Shown piece after piece: positions 17,572-25,632 of a stretch of DNA of 64,000 bases; positions within the stretch are counted from its first letter, which is position 1, and each line of letters starts with the position of its first letter. This DNA comes from Actinomadura violacea (GTDB lineage: Bacteria > Actinomycetota > Actinomycetes > Streptosporangiales > Streptosporangiaceae): positions 108,679 through 172,678 of the forward strand of contig NZ_JAGEPF010000025.1 of the NCBI RefSeq assembly GCF_017573465.1. The letters run 5' to 3'. Position numbers and translations under genes: made by a program. Under the pieces are notes generated by a model. That model ran no database searches. It was not told where the DNA came from and worked only from the letters and a program-made list of their open reading frames with translations.

Positions 17572-17823
17572 GTGACCATCGGCGGCAGCATCGCCCTGAT
17601 CATCATCGGCGCGATCCTGGCCTATGCGGTCAACTACCAGTTCAGCGGCATCGACATCCGCCTCGTGGGCGTGATCCTGATGGTCGGCGGCCTGATCGGG
17701 CTGGTCGTCGGCATCGTCCGGATCGCCTCGGCGCGCCGCACGGTCGAGCGCCGTCCGCCGCCCGCCGTCCGCGAAGAGCGCTACTACGAGGACCCCGACT
17801 ACGAGGCCCGGCGCCGCTACTGA
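17572..17823 (+). CDS. Small DUF6458-like membrane protein
   Basis: The 83-residue protein has two predicted membrane helices (about residues 4-20 and 28-50) joined by the short turn QFSGIDIRLVG, and an Arg/Tyr-rich cytoplasmic tail ending YYEDPDYEARRRY. This layout matches DUF6458, a family of small actinobacterial membrane proteins without known function. The GTG at 17572 is supported by GAGAGGAG at 17558-17565. It is divergent from gatC and convergent with the second GGDEF-EAL gene, 3 bases away, so it probably has its own promoter in 17450-17560. Confidence 0.8.
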   Translation: MTIGGSIALIIIGAILAYAVNYQFSGIDIRLVGVILMVGGLIGLVVGIVRIASARRTVERRPPPAVREERYYEDPDYEARRRY

Positions 17824-17826
17824 GCC

Positions 17827-19950
17827 CTACGCGGCGGGTTCGGGGGCCCGCTGGACGTTGCGGCGGAGCCAGTCGGTGGCGGTGTCGGCGTCCATGGGGC
17901 GGCCGAAGTGCCAGCCCTGCGCGGCGTCGCAGCCCATCTCGCGGAGCATGCGCGCGGTCTGCGGGTCCTCGACGCCCTCGGCGACCGAGCGCAGGCCGAG
18001 CGTGCGGACGAGGTCGACGATCGAGCGGACGATCACCGCGTCGTCGGTGGAGGCGGCGAGCCGGCCGACGAACGAGGAGTCGATCTTGATCTCCTCGACG
18101 GGCAGGCGCTTGAGGCGGACGAGCGAGGAGTAGCCGGTGCCGAAGTCGTCCAGGCTGAGCGGGATGCCGAGCTCGGCGAGCTTGGCGACGGTGTCGGAGG
18201 CGTAGGCGGGCTCGTTCATCAGGATCCGCTCGGTGATCTCCAGCTGGAGCGCGGCGGCGGGCAGGCCGCGGGCGAGCAGGCCCTCCTCGATGGTCTCGGT
18301 GAGGCCGGTGTCGAGGAGGTCGCGCCCGGAGGCGTTCACGGCGACCTGGACGGCGAGGTCCTCGCGCCACCACGCGGCGGTCTGGGCGAGGGCGGCCTCG
18401 ACGACGTGGTGGGTGATGGAGCGCATCAGGTAGGTCTGCTCGGCGATCGACAGGAACGCCTCGGGTGCGAGGAGGCCCTTGTCGGGGTGCCGCCAGCGCA
18501 GCAGCGCCTCCATGCCGACGAGCTGGCCGTCCCGCAGCGACACCTTCGGCTGGTAGAACAGCTCGAGCTCGGAGCGGTCGATGGCGCGGCGCAGGTCGCC
18601 GAGCATGGTGAGCCGCTCCGGGGAGTTGCGGTCGTTGGCGGGCGAGTAAACCTCGACGCCGGTGCGGCCCTCCTTGGCGTTGTACATCGCGACGTCGGCG
18701 CGCTGCAGGAGCAGCTCGAAGTCGGGGGCGTGGTCGGGGAACAGCGCGATGCCGACGCTGGCCTCCAGGTCGAACGACATGCCGTCGAGGCGGACGGGCT
18801 CGCCGAGCGCGGCGCGCAGCCGGGCGGCGACCTCGCGGGCGGCGGCCTCGTCGCGGACGGACGGCAGCAGCACCGCGAACTCGTCGCCGCCGAGCCGGGC
18901 GACGAGGTCACCGGGGCGGACGCTGTGGGTGAGCCGGTGCGCGACGAGCTGCAGCAGGCGGTCGCCGGTGGGGTGCCCGAGGGTGTCGTTGACCTCCTTG
19001 AACCGGTCGAGGTCGAGCAGGAACAGCCCGGCGCGCTGGTCGCGCTCCTCGGCGGGGGCGCGGCGGCGCGGCGGCCTGATCGCCGACGGCCCGCGGCGGC
19101 CGGCGGCGCTGCGCTTCTCGGCGCCGCGGGCCTCGGCGAGGGCCTCCTCGGTCCGGACGATGAGCAGCTTGCGGTTGGGCAGGCCGGTGAGGGCGTCGTG
19201 CAGGGCCTGGTGCTCGCGGCGGACGGCGACGGAGGCGTTCAGGTAGACGGCGATGAACGGCAGCAGGATCAGCGGGACGAACACCGCGGACCGGTCCATC
19301 GCGATGACCATGAGCGGGGCGAGGCCGAGCAGGGCCAGGTGCACGAGGATCTGGTAGGCGAGGTCCCAGCGCAGCGCCTTGATCAGCGAGACCCGCTCGT
19401 GCAGCGCGACGGCCGAGCCGACGAGGGTGTCGTTGCAGAGGAAGTAGACGGTGCCGGCGAGGGCGATGGCCGGCAGGTCGGCGCCGTCGGGGACCCAGGT
19501 GCTGGCCGGGGTGGCGAGGTCGCCGGCGAGGGCGAGGACGAGCTGGGCGGCGCCGAGGCTGAGGGTGTACTGCGCGGCGTTGAAGGCGATGCGGTGCGGG
19601 GTGCGGCCGCGGAAGACGCCGCAGGTGACGACGGCGATGGCCTGCAGGGCGGCGGCGACGGGCAGCCCGGCGTACAGCAGCGCGGCGAACGCGAACGTGG
19701 TGGAGGTGGTGGCGCCGTTGGTCTCGGTGGAGCCGGGGGTGATGATCGGGCGCAGCTCGCCGAAGACGATGAAGCAGCCGAGGATCCAGAACACCGGGTT
19801 GCCGGCGAGCGCGTCGAGGTCGGCGCGGGTCAGCCCGGCGAACGCGGCGGCGCACACGGCGACGCCGAGCAGGATGACGACGACGAAGTAGATCCACAAC
19901 GGGGAGCCGCGGCGCGGGGCCATGTTCCGCGTGTTGTTCGGGTCCTTCAT
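17827..19950 (-). CDS. Membrane GGDEF-EAL cyclic-di-GMP enzyme
   Basis: The 707-residue protein has about seven or eight N-terminal membrane helices (to about residue 235), a GGDEF domain with motif RLGGDEFAV near residue 353, and an EAL domain (MEALLRWRHP near 482, LEITERIL, DDFGTGYSSL near 602, IKIDSSFV, SVAEGVED). Unlike its neighbour 6 kb away it has no PAS domain, and its EAL signature is fully canonical. It is likely bifunctional or a phosphodiesterase controlled from the membrane. The ATG at 19948-19950 is preferred for the GAGGA just upstream; one 36 bases further up is possible. A poorly conserved Arg-rich insert (around residues 280-310) lies inside the GGDEF domain. Confidence 0.92.
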   Translation of the reverse strand: MKDPNNTRNMAPRRGSPLWIYFVVVILLGVAVCAAAFAGLTRADLDALAGNPVFWILGCFIVFGELRPIITPGSTETNGATTSTTFAFAALLYAGLPVAAALQAIAVVTCGVFRGRTPHRIAFNAAQYTLSLGAAQLVLALAGDLATPASTWVPDGADLPAIALAGTVYFLCNDTLVGSAVALHERVSLIKALRWDLAYQILVHLALLGLAPLMVIAMDRSAVFVPLILLPFIAVYLNASVAVRREHQALHDALTGLPNRKLLIVRTEEALAEARGAEKRSAAGRRGPSAIRPPRRRAPAEERDQRAGLFLLDLDRFKEVNDTLGHPTGDRLLQLVAHRLTHSVRPGDLVARLGGDEFAVLLPSVRDEAAAREVAARLRAALGEPVRLDGMSFDLEASVGIALFPDHAPDFELLLQRADVAMYNAKEGRTGVEVYSPANDRNSPERLTMLGDLRRAIDRSELELFYQPKVSLRDGQLVGMEALLRWRHPDKGLLAPEAFLSIAEQTYLMRSITHHVVEAALAQTAAWWREDLAVQVAVNASGRDLLDTGLTETIEEGLLARGLPAAALQLEITERILMNEPAYASDTVAKLAELGIPLSLDDFGTGYSSLVRLKRLPVEEIKIDSSFVGRLAASTDDAVIVRSIVDLVRTLGLRSVAEGVEDPQTARMLREMGCDAAQGWHFGRPMDADTATDWLRRNVQRAPEPAA

Positions 19951-20126
19951 CACATCCTCGGGGGTTTCGGGGGCCGTCCCCGGCACCGGGCGCGCCGGAC
20001 CCCGGGGGCACTCTCCCCAGGTGGTGCGTCCGAAGATTCAGGTGGGTCGTGATGTGAGGGAGAGTACGGCCTTTGCTCAACTTCGCGAAACCGATTGCGT
20101 ACGTTCCGTTATGCCCCTTCCGTTCC

Positions 20127-20187
20127 GGCCCCTCACCGGTGGGTAGCTGAAGTGTACCCCTGAGTAACGCGACACTGGTGAGGGGCC
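20127..20187 (-). terminator. Long inverted repeat downstream of ligA
   Basis: GGCCCCTCACCGGTG (20127-20141) and CACTGGTGAGGGGCC (20173-20187) pair at 14 of 15 positions around a 31-base spacer. The spacer itself holds a smaller GGGTA/TACCC stem. It starts 17 bases after the ligA stop and ends about 175 bases before the second GGDEF-EAL start. It may be the ligA terminator, although there is no U-tract and the loop is long; an operator or a processed RNA structure is the alternative. Confidence 0.55.
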
Positions 20188-20203
20188 GCTTAACCACGGC
20201 GGG

Positions 20204-22372
20204 TCATGCGTCCGCGCGCATAGTTACATTTTTGGCCGCATCTGGCCCATCGGCGAGCAGGACCCGGAAGCCCTCCTCCTCCAGGACCGGTACGCCCAAT
20301 TTCACGGCTTTGTCGTACTTCGACCCCGGGCTGTCGCCCACGACCACGAAGCCCGTTTTCTTCGACACCGACCCCGACACCTTGCCGCCGAGCCGCTGCA
20401 CCGCCTCCGTCGCCGAGTCCCGGCTGAACCCCTCCAGCGAACCGGTGATCACCACGGAGACGCCCTCCAGCGGCCGCGGGCCCGCCGCGCCCTCGTCCTC
20501 CATCCGGACGCCCGCGGCCCGCCACTTGTCCACGATCTCCCGGTGCCAGTCGACCTCGAACCACCGCCTGATCGACGCGGCGATCGTCGGGCCGACGCCG
20601 TCCACCGCCGCCAGCTCCTCCTCCGTGGCGTTCGCGATCGCGTCCATCGACCGCATCTCGCGGGCGAGGTCGCGTGCGGCGGCCGGCCCGACGTGCCGGA
20701 TCGACAGCGCCACCAGCACCCGCCACAGCGGCTGCCGCTTCGCCTTCTCCAGCTCCTCGAAGAGGACCTCGACCGTCTTCTTCGGCTCGCCCTCCTTGTT
20801 CGCGAAGAACGACACGACCTTGGGCTCGCCCGTCTTCGGGTCGGTCTTGGTCGTCCCGGTCCGCTGGACGAGCACGTGGCTGCGGATCGGCAGCAGCTCC
20901 TCGACCGTCAGGTGGAACAGGTCGCCCTCGTTCTTCACCGGCGGATCGTTCGGCTCCAGCGGCTGCGTCAGCGCCGTCGCCGCCACGTACCCGAGCGCCT
21001 CGATGTCGAGGGCGCTCCGGCCGGCCACGAAGAACAGCCGCTCGCGCAGCTGCCCCGGGCAGTACTGCGTGTTCGGGCAGCGGATGTCGGCGTCGCCCTC
21101 CTTCTCGTACGCCAGCTCGGTCCCGCATTCGGGGCAGTGCGTCGGCATCTGGAACTCGCGCTCGGAGCCGTCCCGCAGGCCGGTCACCGGCGCGACGATC
21201 TCCGGGATCACGTCGCCGGCCTTCCGCAGCACGACGGTGTCGCCGATCAGCACGCCCTTGCGCTTGACCTCGCTCGCGTTGTGCAGCGTCGCCCGCTCCA
21301 CCGTCGACCCGGCGACCTTGATCGGCTCCATCACCCCGTACGGGGTGACGCGCCCGGTCCGGCCGACGCCCACCTTGATGTCGAGGAGCTTGGTGTTGAC
21401 CTCCTCCGGCGGGTACTTCCACGCGATCGCCCAGCGCGGCGCCCGGCTCGTCGACCCCAGCCGCCGCTGCAGCGAGAACTGGTCGACCTTCACCACCACG
21501 CCGTCGATCTCGTACGCCGGGTCGTGCCGGTTCTCGCCGTAGAACTCGATGTACTCGCGGACCGCGTCCAGCCCGCCGACGACCTTGTACCGGTCGCTGA
21601 CCGGCAGCCCCCAGCCGCGCATCAGCTCGTACGCCCCGGACTGGCTCTCCGGCCGCTCGCCGCCCTCCCACGCGCCGAACCCGTGGACGAGCATGCTCAG
21701 CGGACGGTGCGCCGTGACGCGCGGGTCCTTCTGCCGCAGCGACCCCGCCGCCGCGTTCCGCGGGTTGGCGAACGGCTCCTTGCCCGCCTCCACCTGCACC
21801 GCGTTGACCTGGTCGAACCCCTCGACGGGGAGGAAGACCTCGCCGCGGACCTCCAGCAGGTCGGGCCAGCCGTCGCCTTCCAGCCGGTCCGGCAGCGCGC
21901 CGATGGTGCGGATGTTGTTGGTGACGTCCTCGCCGGTGCGGCCGTCGCCGCGGGTCACCCCGCGGACGAGGCGGCCCTTCTCGTACGTCACCGCGATCGC
22001 CAGGCCGTCGATCTTCAGCTCGCACAGGTAGCCGGCGACCTCGCCGACCTCCTTGACCACCCGCTCGTCCCACGCCAGCAGCTCGTCGGCGTTCATCGCG
22101 TTGTCGAGGCTCTGCATCCGCTCCAGATGCTCGACGGTCGCGAAGTCGGTGGTGATCGGCGCGCCGACCCGCTGCGTCGGCGACCGCGGCGTGACCAGTT
22201 CCGGGTGCTCGGCCTCCAGCGCCTGCAGCTCGCGCATCAGCCGGTCGTACTCGGCGTCGGTGACCGTCGGCTGGTCGAGCACGTAGTAGCGGTAGTTGGC
22301 CTCGTCGATCCGCTCGCTCAGCTCCAGATGCCGCTGAGCCGCCTCCGTCGGTACGCCCTCGCTGGTGGTCAT
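20204..22372 (-). CDS. ligA: NAD-dependent DNA ligase
   Basis: The 722-residue essential replication ligase has the Ia domain (YRYYVLDQPTVTDAEYD) for NAD binding, the adenylation motif CELKIDGLA with active-site Lys120, OB fold, a Cys4 zinc finger (CPECGTEL ... CPNTQYCPGQL, about 412-436), helix-hairpin-helix repeats and a C-terminal BRCT domain (about 638-715). A 40-residue insertion with a DPKTGEPK motif in the HhH region is shared with other actinomycete LigA proteins as I remember them, so it is not a defect. It joins Okazaki fragments and seals nicks. The ATG at 22370-22372 fits the family start. Confidence 0.97.
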   Translation of the reverse strand: MTTSEGVPTEAAQRHLELSERIDEANYRYYVLDQPTVTDAEYDRLMRELQALEAEHPELVTPRSPTQRVGAPITTDFATVEHLERMQSLDNAMNADELLAWDERVVKEVGEVAGYLCELKIDGLAIAVTYEKGRLVRGVTRGDGRTGEDVTNNIRTIGALPDRLEGDGWPDLLEVRGEVFLPVEGFDQVNAVQVEAGKEPFANPRNAAAGSLRQKDPRVTAHRPLSMLVHGFGAWEGGERPESQSGAYELMRGWGLPVSDRYKVVGGLDAVREYIEFYGENRHDPAYEIDGVVVKVDQFSLQRRLGSTSRAPRWAIAWKYPPEEVNTKLLDIKVGVGRTGRVTPYGVMEPIKVAGSTVERATLHNASEVKRKGVLIGDTVVLRKAGDVIPEIVAPVTGLRDGSEREFQMPTHCPECGTELAYEKEGDADIRCPNTQYCPGQLRERLFFVAGRSALDIEALGYVAATALTQPLEPNDPPVKNEGDLFHLTVEELLPIRSHVLVQRTGTTKTDPKTGEPKVVSFFANKEGEPKKTVEVLFEELEKAKRQPLWRVLVALSIRHVGPAAARDLAREMRSMDAIANATEEELAAVDGVGPTIAASIRRWFEVDWHREIVDKWRAAGVRMEDEGAAGPRPLEGVSVVITGSLEGFSRDSATEAVQRLGGKVSGSVSKKTGFVVVGDSPGSKYDKAVKLGVPVLEEEGFRVLLADGPDAAKNVTMRADA

Positions 22373-22422
22373 GCGCCTATTCTCGCCGCTACCACCGACA
22401 ATATGACGCCCGGCACGCCTGC

Positions 22423-23427
22423 TTACTCAGCGCCTTCGTACAGCATCCGGGCCGTGTCGCGGCAGCGTTTCAGGGCGGTGCGGACGTAGCGCGGCGACGC
22501 GCCCGCCATCCCGCACGCCGGCGTGATCACGACCTGCCGCGCCAGCTGCGCGGCCGGGAATCCGAACCGGCGCCACAGCTCCTTCACCGGAGCGGCGGTC
22601 GCCTGGAGCGACGCCAGCGCGGCGTCGGTTCCGGGCACCGCGCCGAGGAACAGCCCGACGCCCGCGTCGATCGTCTCGCCGACCGCGTCGTCGTCGCGCC
22701 TCGGGACCAGGCTCAGATCGACCGAGATCGCCTTCGCGCCCGCCCCGCGGAGCAGTCCGTACGGGACGTTCCGGGCGCAGCAGTGCACCACCGGGTACGC
22801 GTCCGCCGCCTCGATCACCTGCCGCAGCGCGTCCTCGGCCACGGGCGCCTCGACGGCCCGCAGCCGCGAGAAGCCGCTGGCCGTCGGGACCGTCCCGGCG
22901 AGCGCGGCGGGCAGGCCCGGCTCGTCCAGCTGCACGATGACCTGTGCAGACGGCAGCCGACGCCGGACGTCGGCGACATGCGCCGCGACGCCCTCGGCCA
23001 GCGACGCGACCAGGTCGCGGACGGCGCCCGGGTCCTTCAGCGCGCGGTCGCCGTGCCGCAGCTCGATCGTCGCGGCCAGCGTCCACGGCCCGCACACCTG
23101 GATCTTGAACGGGCCGTCGTGGCCGCCCGCGACCTCCTCCAGCACGTCCAGGTCCCGCGCGAGGTGGTCGTGGGAGCGCAGCGTGTCGCGGCCCGGCCGG
23201 TCGGAGAACCGCCAGCCGGACGGCTCCACCCGCACCGGCATGTCCACCAGCAGGCCCGCCGTCCGCCCGGTCAGGTCGGCGCCGGGCCCGCGCGCGGGCA
23301 GCTCCGGCAGGTGCGGCAGCTCGGGCAGCTCCCCCAGCACGATCCGCAGCGCCTCGGCCGGGTCGTCCCCCGGGTACGACCCGACGCCGGTCGCGGTGCC
23401 CGCCTGCCACGGGAAGTCGCTCGTCAC
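22423..23427 (-). CDS. MetE-like cobalamin-independent methionine synthase homologue
   Basis: The 334-residue protein corresponds to the C-terminal catalytic half of MetE, a TIM barrel with zinc ligands. The likely ligands are the His and Cys of VVHCCARN (near residue 216) and the Cys of TPACGMAG (near 302). It lacks the N-terminal barrel and folate-binding parts of full MetE, so it may use another methyl donor; in actinobacteria this short homologue is a conserved neighbour of ligA and mnmA, but its reaction is not settled. The GTG at 23425-23427 starts the frame. It lies 50 bases upstream of ligA on the same strand, so the two may be co-transcribed. Confidence 0.82.
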   Translation of the reverse strand: MTSDFPWQAGTATGVGSYPGDDPAEALRIVLGELPELPHLPELPARGPGADLTGRTAGLLVDMPVRVEPSGWRFSDRPGRDTLRSHDHLARDLDVLEEVAGGHDGPFKIQVCGPWTLAATIELRHGDRALKDPGAVRDLVASLAEGVAAHVADVRRRLPSAQVIVQLDEPGLPAALAGTVPTASGFSRLRAVEAPVAEDALRQVIEAADAYPVVHCCARNVPYGLLRGAGAKAISVDLSLVPRRDDDAVGETIDAGVGLFLGAVPGTDAALASLQATAAPVKELWRRFGFPAAQLARQVVITPACGMAGASPRYVRTALKRCRDTARMLYEGAE

Positions 23428-23485
23428 GGACGGAACCCTACCGACGAAACGACCGCCCGAATCCTCCCGGCGGGGCCCGCCGGGC

Positions 23486-24304
23486 TCAGAGCAGCCCGGC
23501 CAGCCGGTCGAGGCGGGCCAGCGTGCCGTCCTCCGGCTCGGTCGGCAGGTTGAACAGGATCCCGTCGACGCCCGCGGCCCCCAGCGCCTCGATCACCTCG
23601 GGCTTCGGCGGGACGGCGAACACCGTCACCGGAACCCGCCGCCCGGCCCGTTCCCGCAGCTCGGCGACCTGCGCGGCCAGCGCGTCGGTGCCGCGCCCGA
23701 AGATCGGCATCCAGCCGTCGCCGAACTCGACCACCCGGTCGAACGTCGTCGGCCCGGCGCCGCCGATCAGCACCGGCGGGTGCGGGTCCTGCACCGGCTT
23801 CGGGTAGGAGAACACCGGGTCGAAGTCGACGAACTCGCCGTGGAACTCCGCCTCGTCCTTCGTCCACAGCTCCTTCACCGCGAGGACGCGCTCGCGCAGC
23901 AGCCGCATCCGGGTCTTCGGCTCGGTGCCGTGGTTGCGCATCTCCTCCCGGTTCCAGCCCGCGCCGACGCCCAGCACGGCCCGTCCGCCGGACACCAGGT
24001 CGAGCGAGGCGACCTCGTTGGCCAGCAGGATCGGGTCGCGCTGGACGATCAGCGCGATGCCCGTGCCGACCCGCAGCCGCTCGGTCGCCGTCGCGGCCGC
24101 GGTCAGCGTCACGAACGGGTCGAGCGTCCGGTAGTAGTGCCGGGGCAGCTCGTCCCCGCCGGGCCACGGCGACTCCCGCTTCACCGGGATGTGCGTGTGC
24201 TCGGCCACGAACAGCGACCCGAACCCCCGCTCCTCCAGCGCGCGCCCCAGCGCGGCCGGGCCGATCCCGTCGTCCGTCACGAACGTCGACACACCGAATT
24301 CCAC
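23486..24304 (-). CDS. LLM-class F420-dependent oxidoreductase
   Basis: The 272-residue TIM-barrel protein belongs to the luciferase-like family that uses coenzyme F420 (ERGFGSLFVAEHTHIPV, the RLRVGTGIALIVQRDP strand, LDLVSGGRAVLGVGAGWN, and GDGWMPIFG). Substrate unknown; family members reduce or oxidise diverse small organics. I chose the GTG at 24302-24304, preceded at 4 bases by GGAGGG; a TTG 12 bases upstream would also be in frame. It lies between mnmA and the MetE-like gene, with a set of large hairpins separating it from mnmA. Confidence 0.88.
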   Translation of the reverse strand: MEFGVSTFVTDDGIGPAALGRALEERGFGSLFVAEHTHIPVKRESPWPGGDELPRHYYRTLDPFVTLTAAATATERLRVGTGIALIVQRDPILLANEVASLDLVSGGRAVLGVGAGWNREEMRNHGTEPKTRMRLLRERVLAVKELWTKDEAEFHGEFVDFDPVFSYPKPVQDPHPPVLIGGAGPTTFDRVVEFGDGWMPIFGRGTDALAAQVAELRERAGRRVPVTVFAVPPKPEVIEALGAAGVDGILFNLPTEPEDGTLARLDRLAGLL

Positions 24305-24338
24305 AGCGCCCTCCAAGCAGTGATCACGAAGACCCTAG

Positions 24339-24464
24339 CCCGGCGCCGCTCCGCGCCGGTCAAATCCCCCTGTGGGGGGACGCCCCCCCACACCCCCCGG
24401 CAAGTGCAGGCCTGACCAGCACCTTCCGCTCCGCTGGAGCTCCGCTCCATGGCGCCGGTCAGGC
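24339..24464 (-). repeat. Three-hairpin cluster after mnmA (constant-loop family)
   Basis: Three stems lie in the 154-base gap. The first (24410-24464) begins inside the mnmA stop codon and pairs 14 bases, two of them G.U pairs that work only in RNA read from the minus strand; its 27-base loop contains CCAGCGGAGCGG. The second (24371-24392) is TGTGGGGGG/CCCCCCACA with a 4-base loop. The third (24340-24359) is CCGGCGC/GCGCCGG with loop GGAGCG on the minus strand. The loop core recurs in the hairpin array at 38.6-38.9 kb. It may end mnmA transcription. Confidence 0.7.
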
Positions 24465-25535
24465 AGCGACGCGGGCGGTCTCGGCGATCGTCGTGGAGGC
24501 GAGGACGCGGTCGCCCTCGTAGAGGACGGCGGCCTGGCCGGTCGCGACGCCCCGCGCCGGCGTGGCCAGGCGGATGCGCAGCTCGTCGCCGTCCTGCTCG
24601 GCGGTGCAGGCGTAGACCTCGCCGTGCGCGCGGAGCTGCACGTGGCAGGCGAACGGCCCGGCGGGCGCCTCGCCCAGCCACACCGGGCGCTCGCCGACGA
24701 TCTCGTGGACGTCCAGCTCCTCGCGCGGGCCCACGGTGACCGTGTTGGTGACCGGCGAGATGTCCAGGACGTAGCGGGGCTTGCCGTCCGGCGCCGGGAC
24801 GCCGAGCCGCAGCCCCTTGCGCTGCCCGATCGTGTACGCGTACGCGCCGTCGTGGTCGCCGACCCGCGTCCCGTCGGTGTCGACGATCGGGCCGGGCGCC
24901 GAGCCGAGCCGCTCGGCGAGGAACCCGCGGGTGTCGCCGTCCGCGATGAAGCAGATGTCGTGGCTGTCGGGCTTGTCCGCCACCTGGAGGCCGCGCCGCT
25001 CCGCCTCCCGCCGGATGTCGGCCTTGGCGGTGTCGCCGAGCGGGAACAGGGCGTGCGCGAGCTGCTCGGGCGTGCACACCGCCAGCACGTACGACTGGTC
25101 CTTGCCCTCGTCGACGCCGCGGCGCAGGACGCCGCCGTCCAGCCGCGCGTAGTGGCCGGTGCAGACCGCGTCGAAGCCGAGCGCCATCGCCCGGTCCAGC
25201 AGCGCCGCGAACTTGATCTTCTCGTTGCAGCGCAGGCACGGGTTCGGGGTGCGGCCCGCCGCGTACTCGCTGACGAAGTCCTCGACGACGTCCTGGTGGA
25301 AGCGCTCGGCGAGGTCCCACACGTAGAACGGGATGCCGATCACGTCGGCGGCGCGGCGCGCGTCCCGGGAGTCCTCCAGGGTGCAGCAGCCGCGCGCCCC
25401 CGTCCGGTACGACCGAGGGTTGCTGGACAGGGCCATGTGGACGCCGGTGACGTCGTGCCCCGCCTCGGCGGCGCGGGCCGCGGCCACCGCGGAGTCGACG
25501 CCGCCCGACATGGCGGCGAGTACGCGCAGAGTCAT
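24459..25535 (-). CDS. mnmA: tRNA 2-thiouridylase
   Basis: The 358-residue enzyme adenylates and thiolates U34 of tRNAs for Lys, Glu and Gln. It has the PP-loop SGGVDS (10-15), the catalytic Cys100 in NPCLRCN and the persulfide-carrying Cys195 in SHDICFIAD, then the C-terminal beta-barrel domain. The sulfur donor is normally a cysteine desulfurase such as the one at 29.8-31.0 kb, its usual close neighbour in actinobacteria, here pushed 4.3 kb away. The ATG at 25533-25535 starts at the family N-terminus. A -10-like TACGCT lies about 10 bases upstream, just outside the end of the tnpB gene. Confidence 0.96.
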   Translation of the reverse strand: MTLRVLAAMSGGVDSAVAAARAAEAGHDVTGVHMALSSNPRSYRTGARGCCTLEDSRDARRAADVIGIPFYVWDLAERFHQDVVEDFVSEYAAGRTPNPCLRCNEKIKFAALLDRAMALGFDAVCTGHYARLDGGVLRRGVDEGKDQSYVLAVCTPEQLAHALFPLGDTAKADIRREAERRGLQVADKPDSHDICFIADGDTRGFLAERLGSAPGPIVDTDGTRVGDHDGAYAYTIGQRKGLRLGVPAPDGKPRYVLDISPVTNTVTVGPREELDVHEIVGERPVWLGEAPAGPFACHVQLRAHGEVYACTAEQDGDELRIRLATPARGVATGQAAVLYEGDRVLASTTIAETARVAA

Positions 25536-25576
25536 AGTGCCATCGAGCGTACGCGCAGCCAGGGGGCTACCCGTCA

Positions 25577-25632
25577 TCAATTCCGCGTACGATGAGGCGG
25601 GTTGTGACTCCTCCGCTTCCTGGCGGAAGCGG
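25577..25632 (-). ncRNA. Possible omega-RNA (guide scaffold) 3' end of the TnpB element
   Basis: Inside the last codons of tnpB the minus strand has a perfect 8-base stem, CCGCTTCC/GGAAGCGG with a 4-base loop (25613-25632), followed by GGAGTCACAACC. In active TnpB elements an RNA covering the gene's 3' end forms the guide scaffold and reads into flanking DNA as guide. The position and hairpin fit such an element; whether it is transcribed is unknown. The guide-equivalent sequence would come from the mnmA 5' flank. Confidence 0.4.

Noticed and set aside
20204..22372. The 40-residue insertion in LigA as a novel domain
   Set aside because: As far as I recall the same DPKTGEPK-containing insertion is standard in Streptomyces and related LigA proteins.
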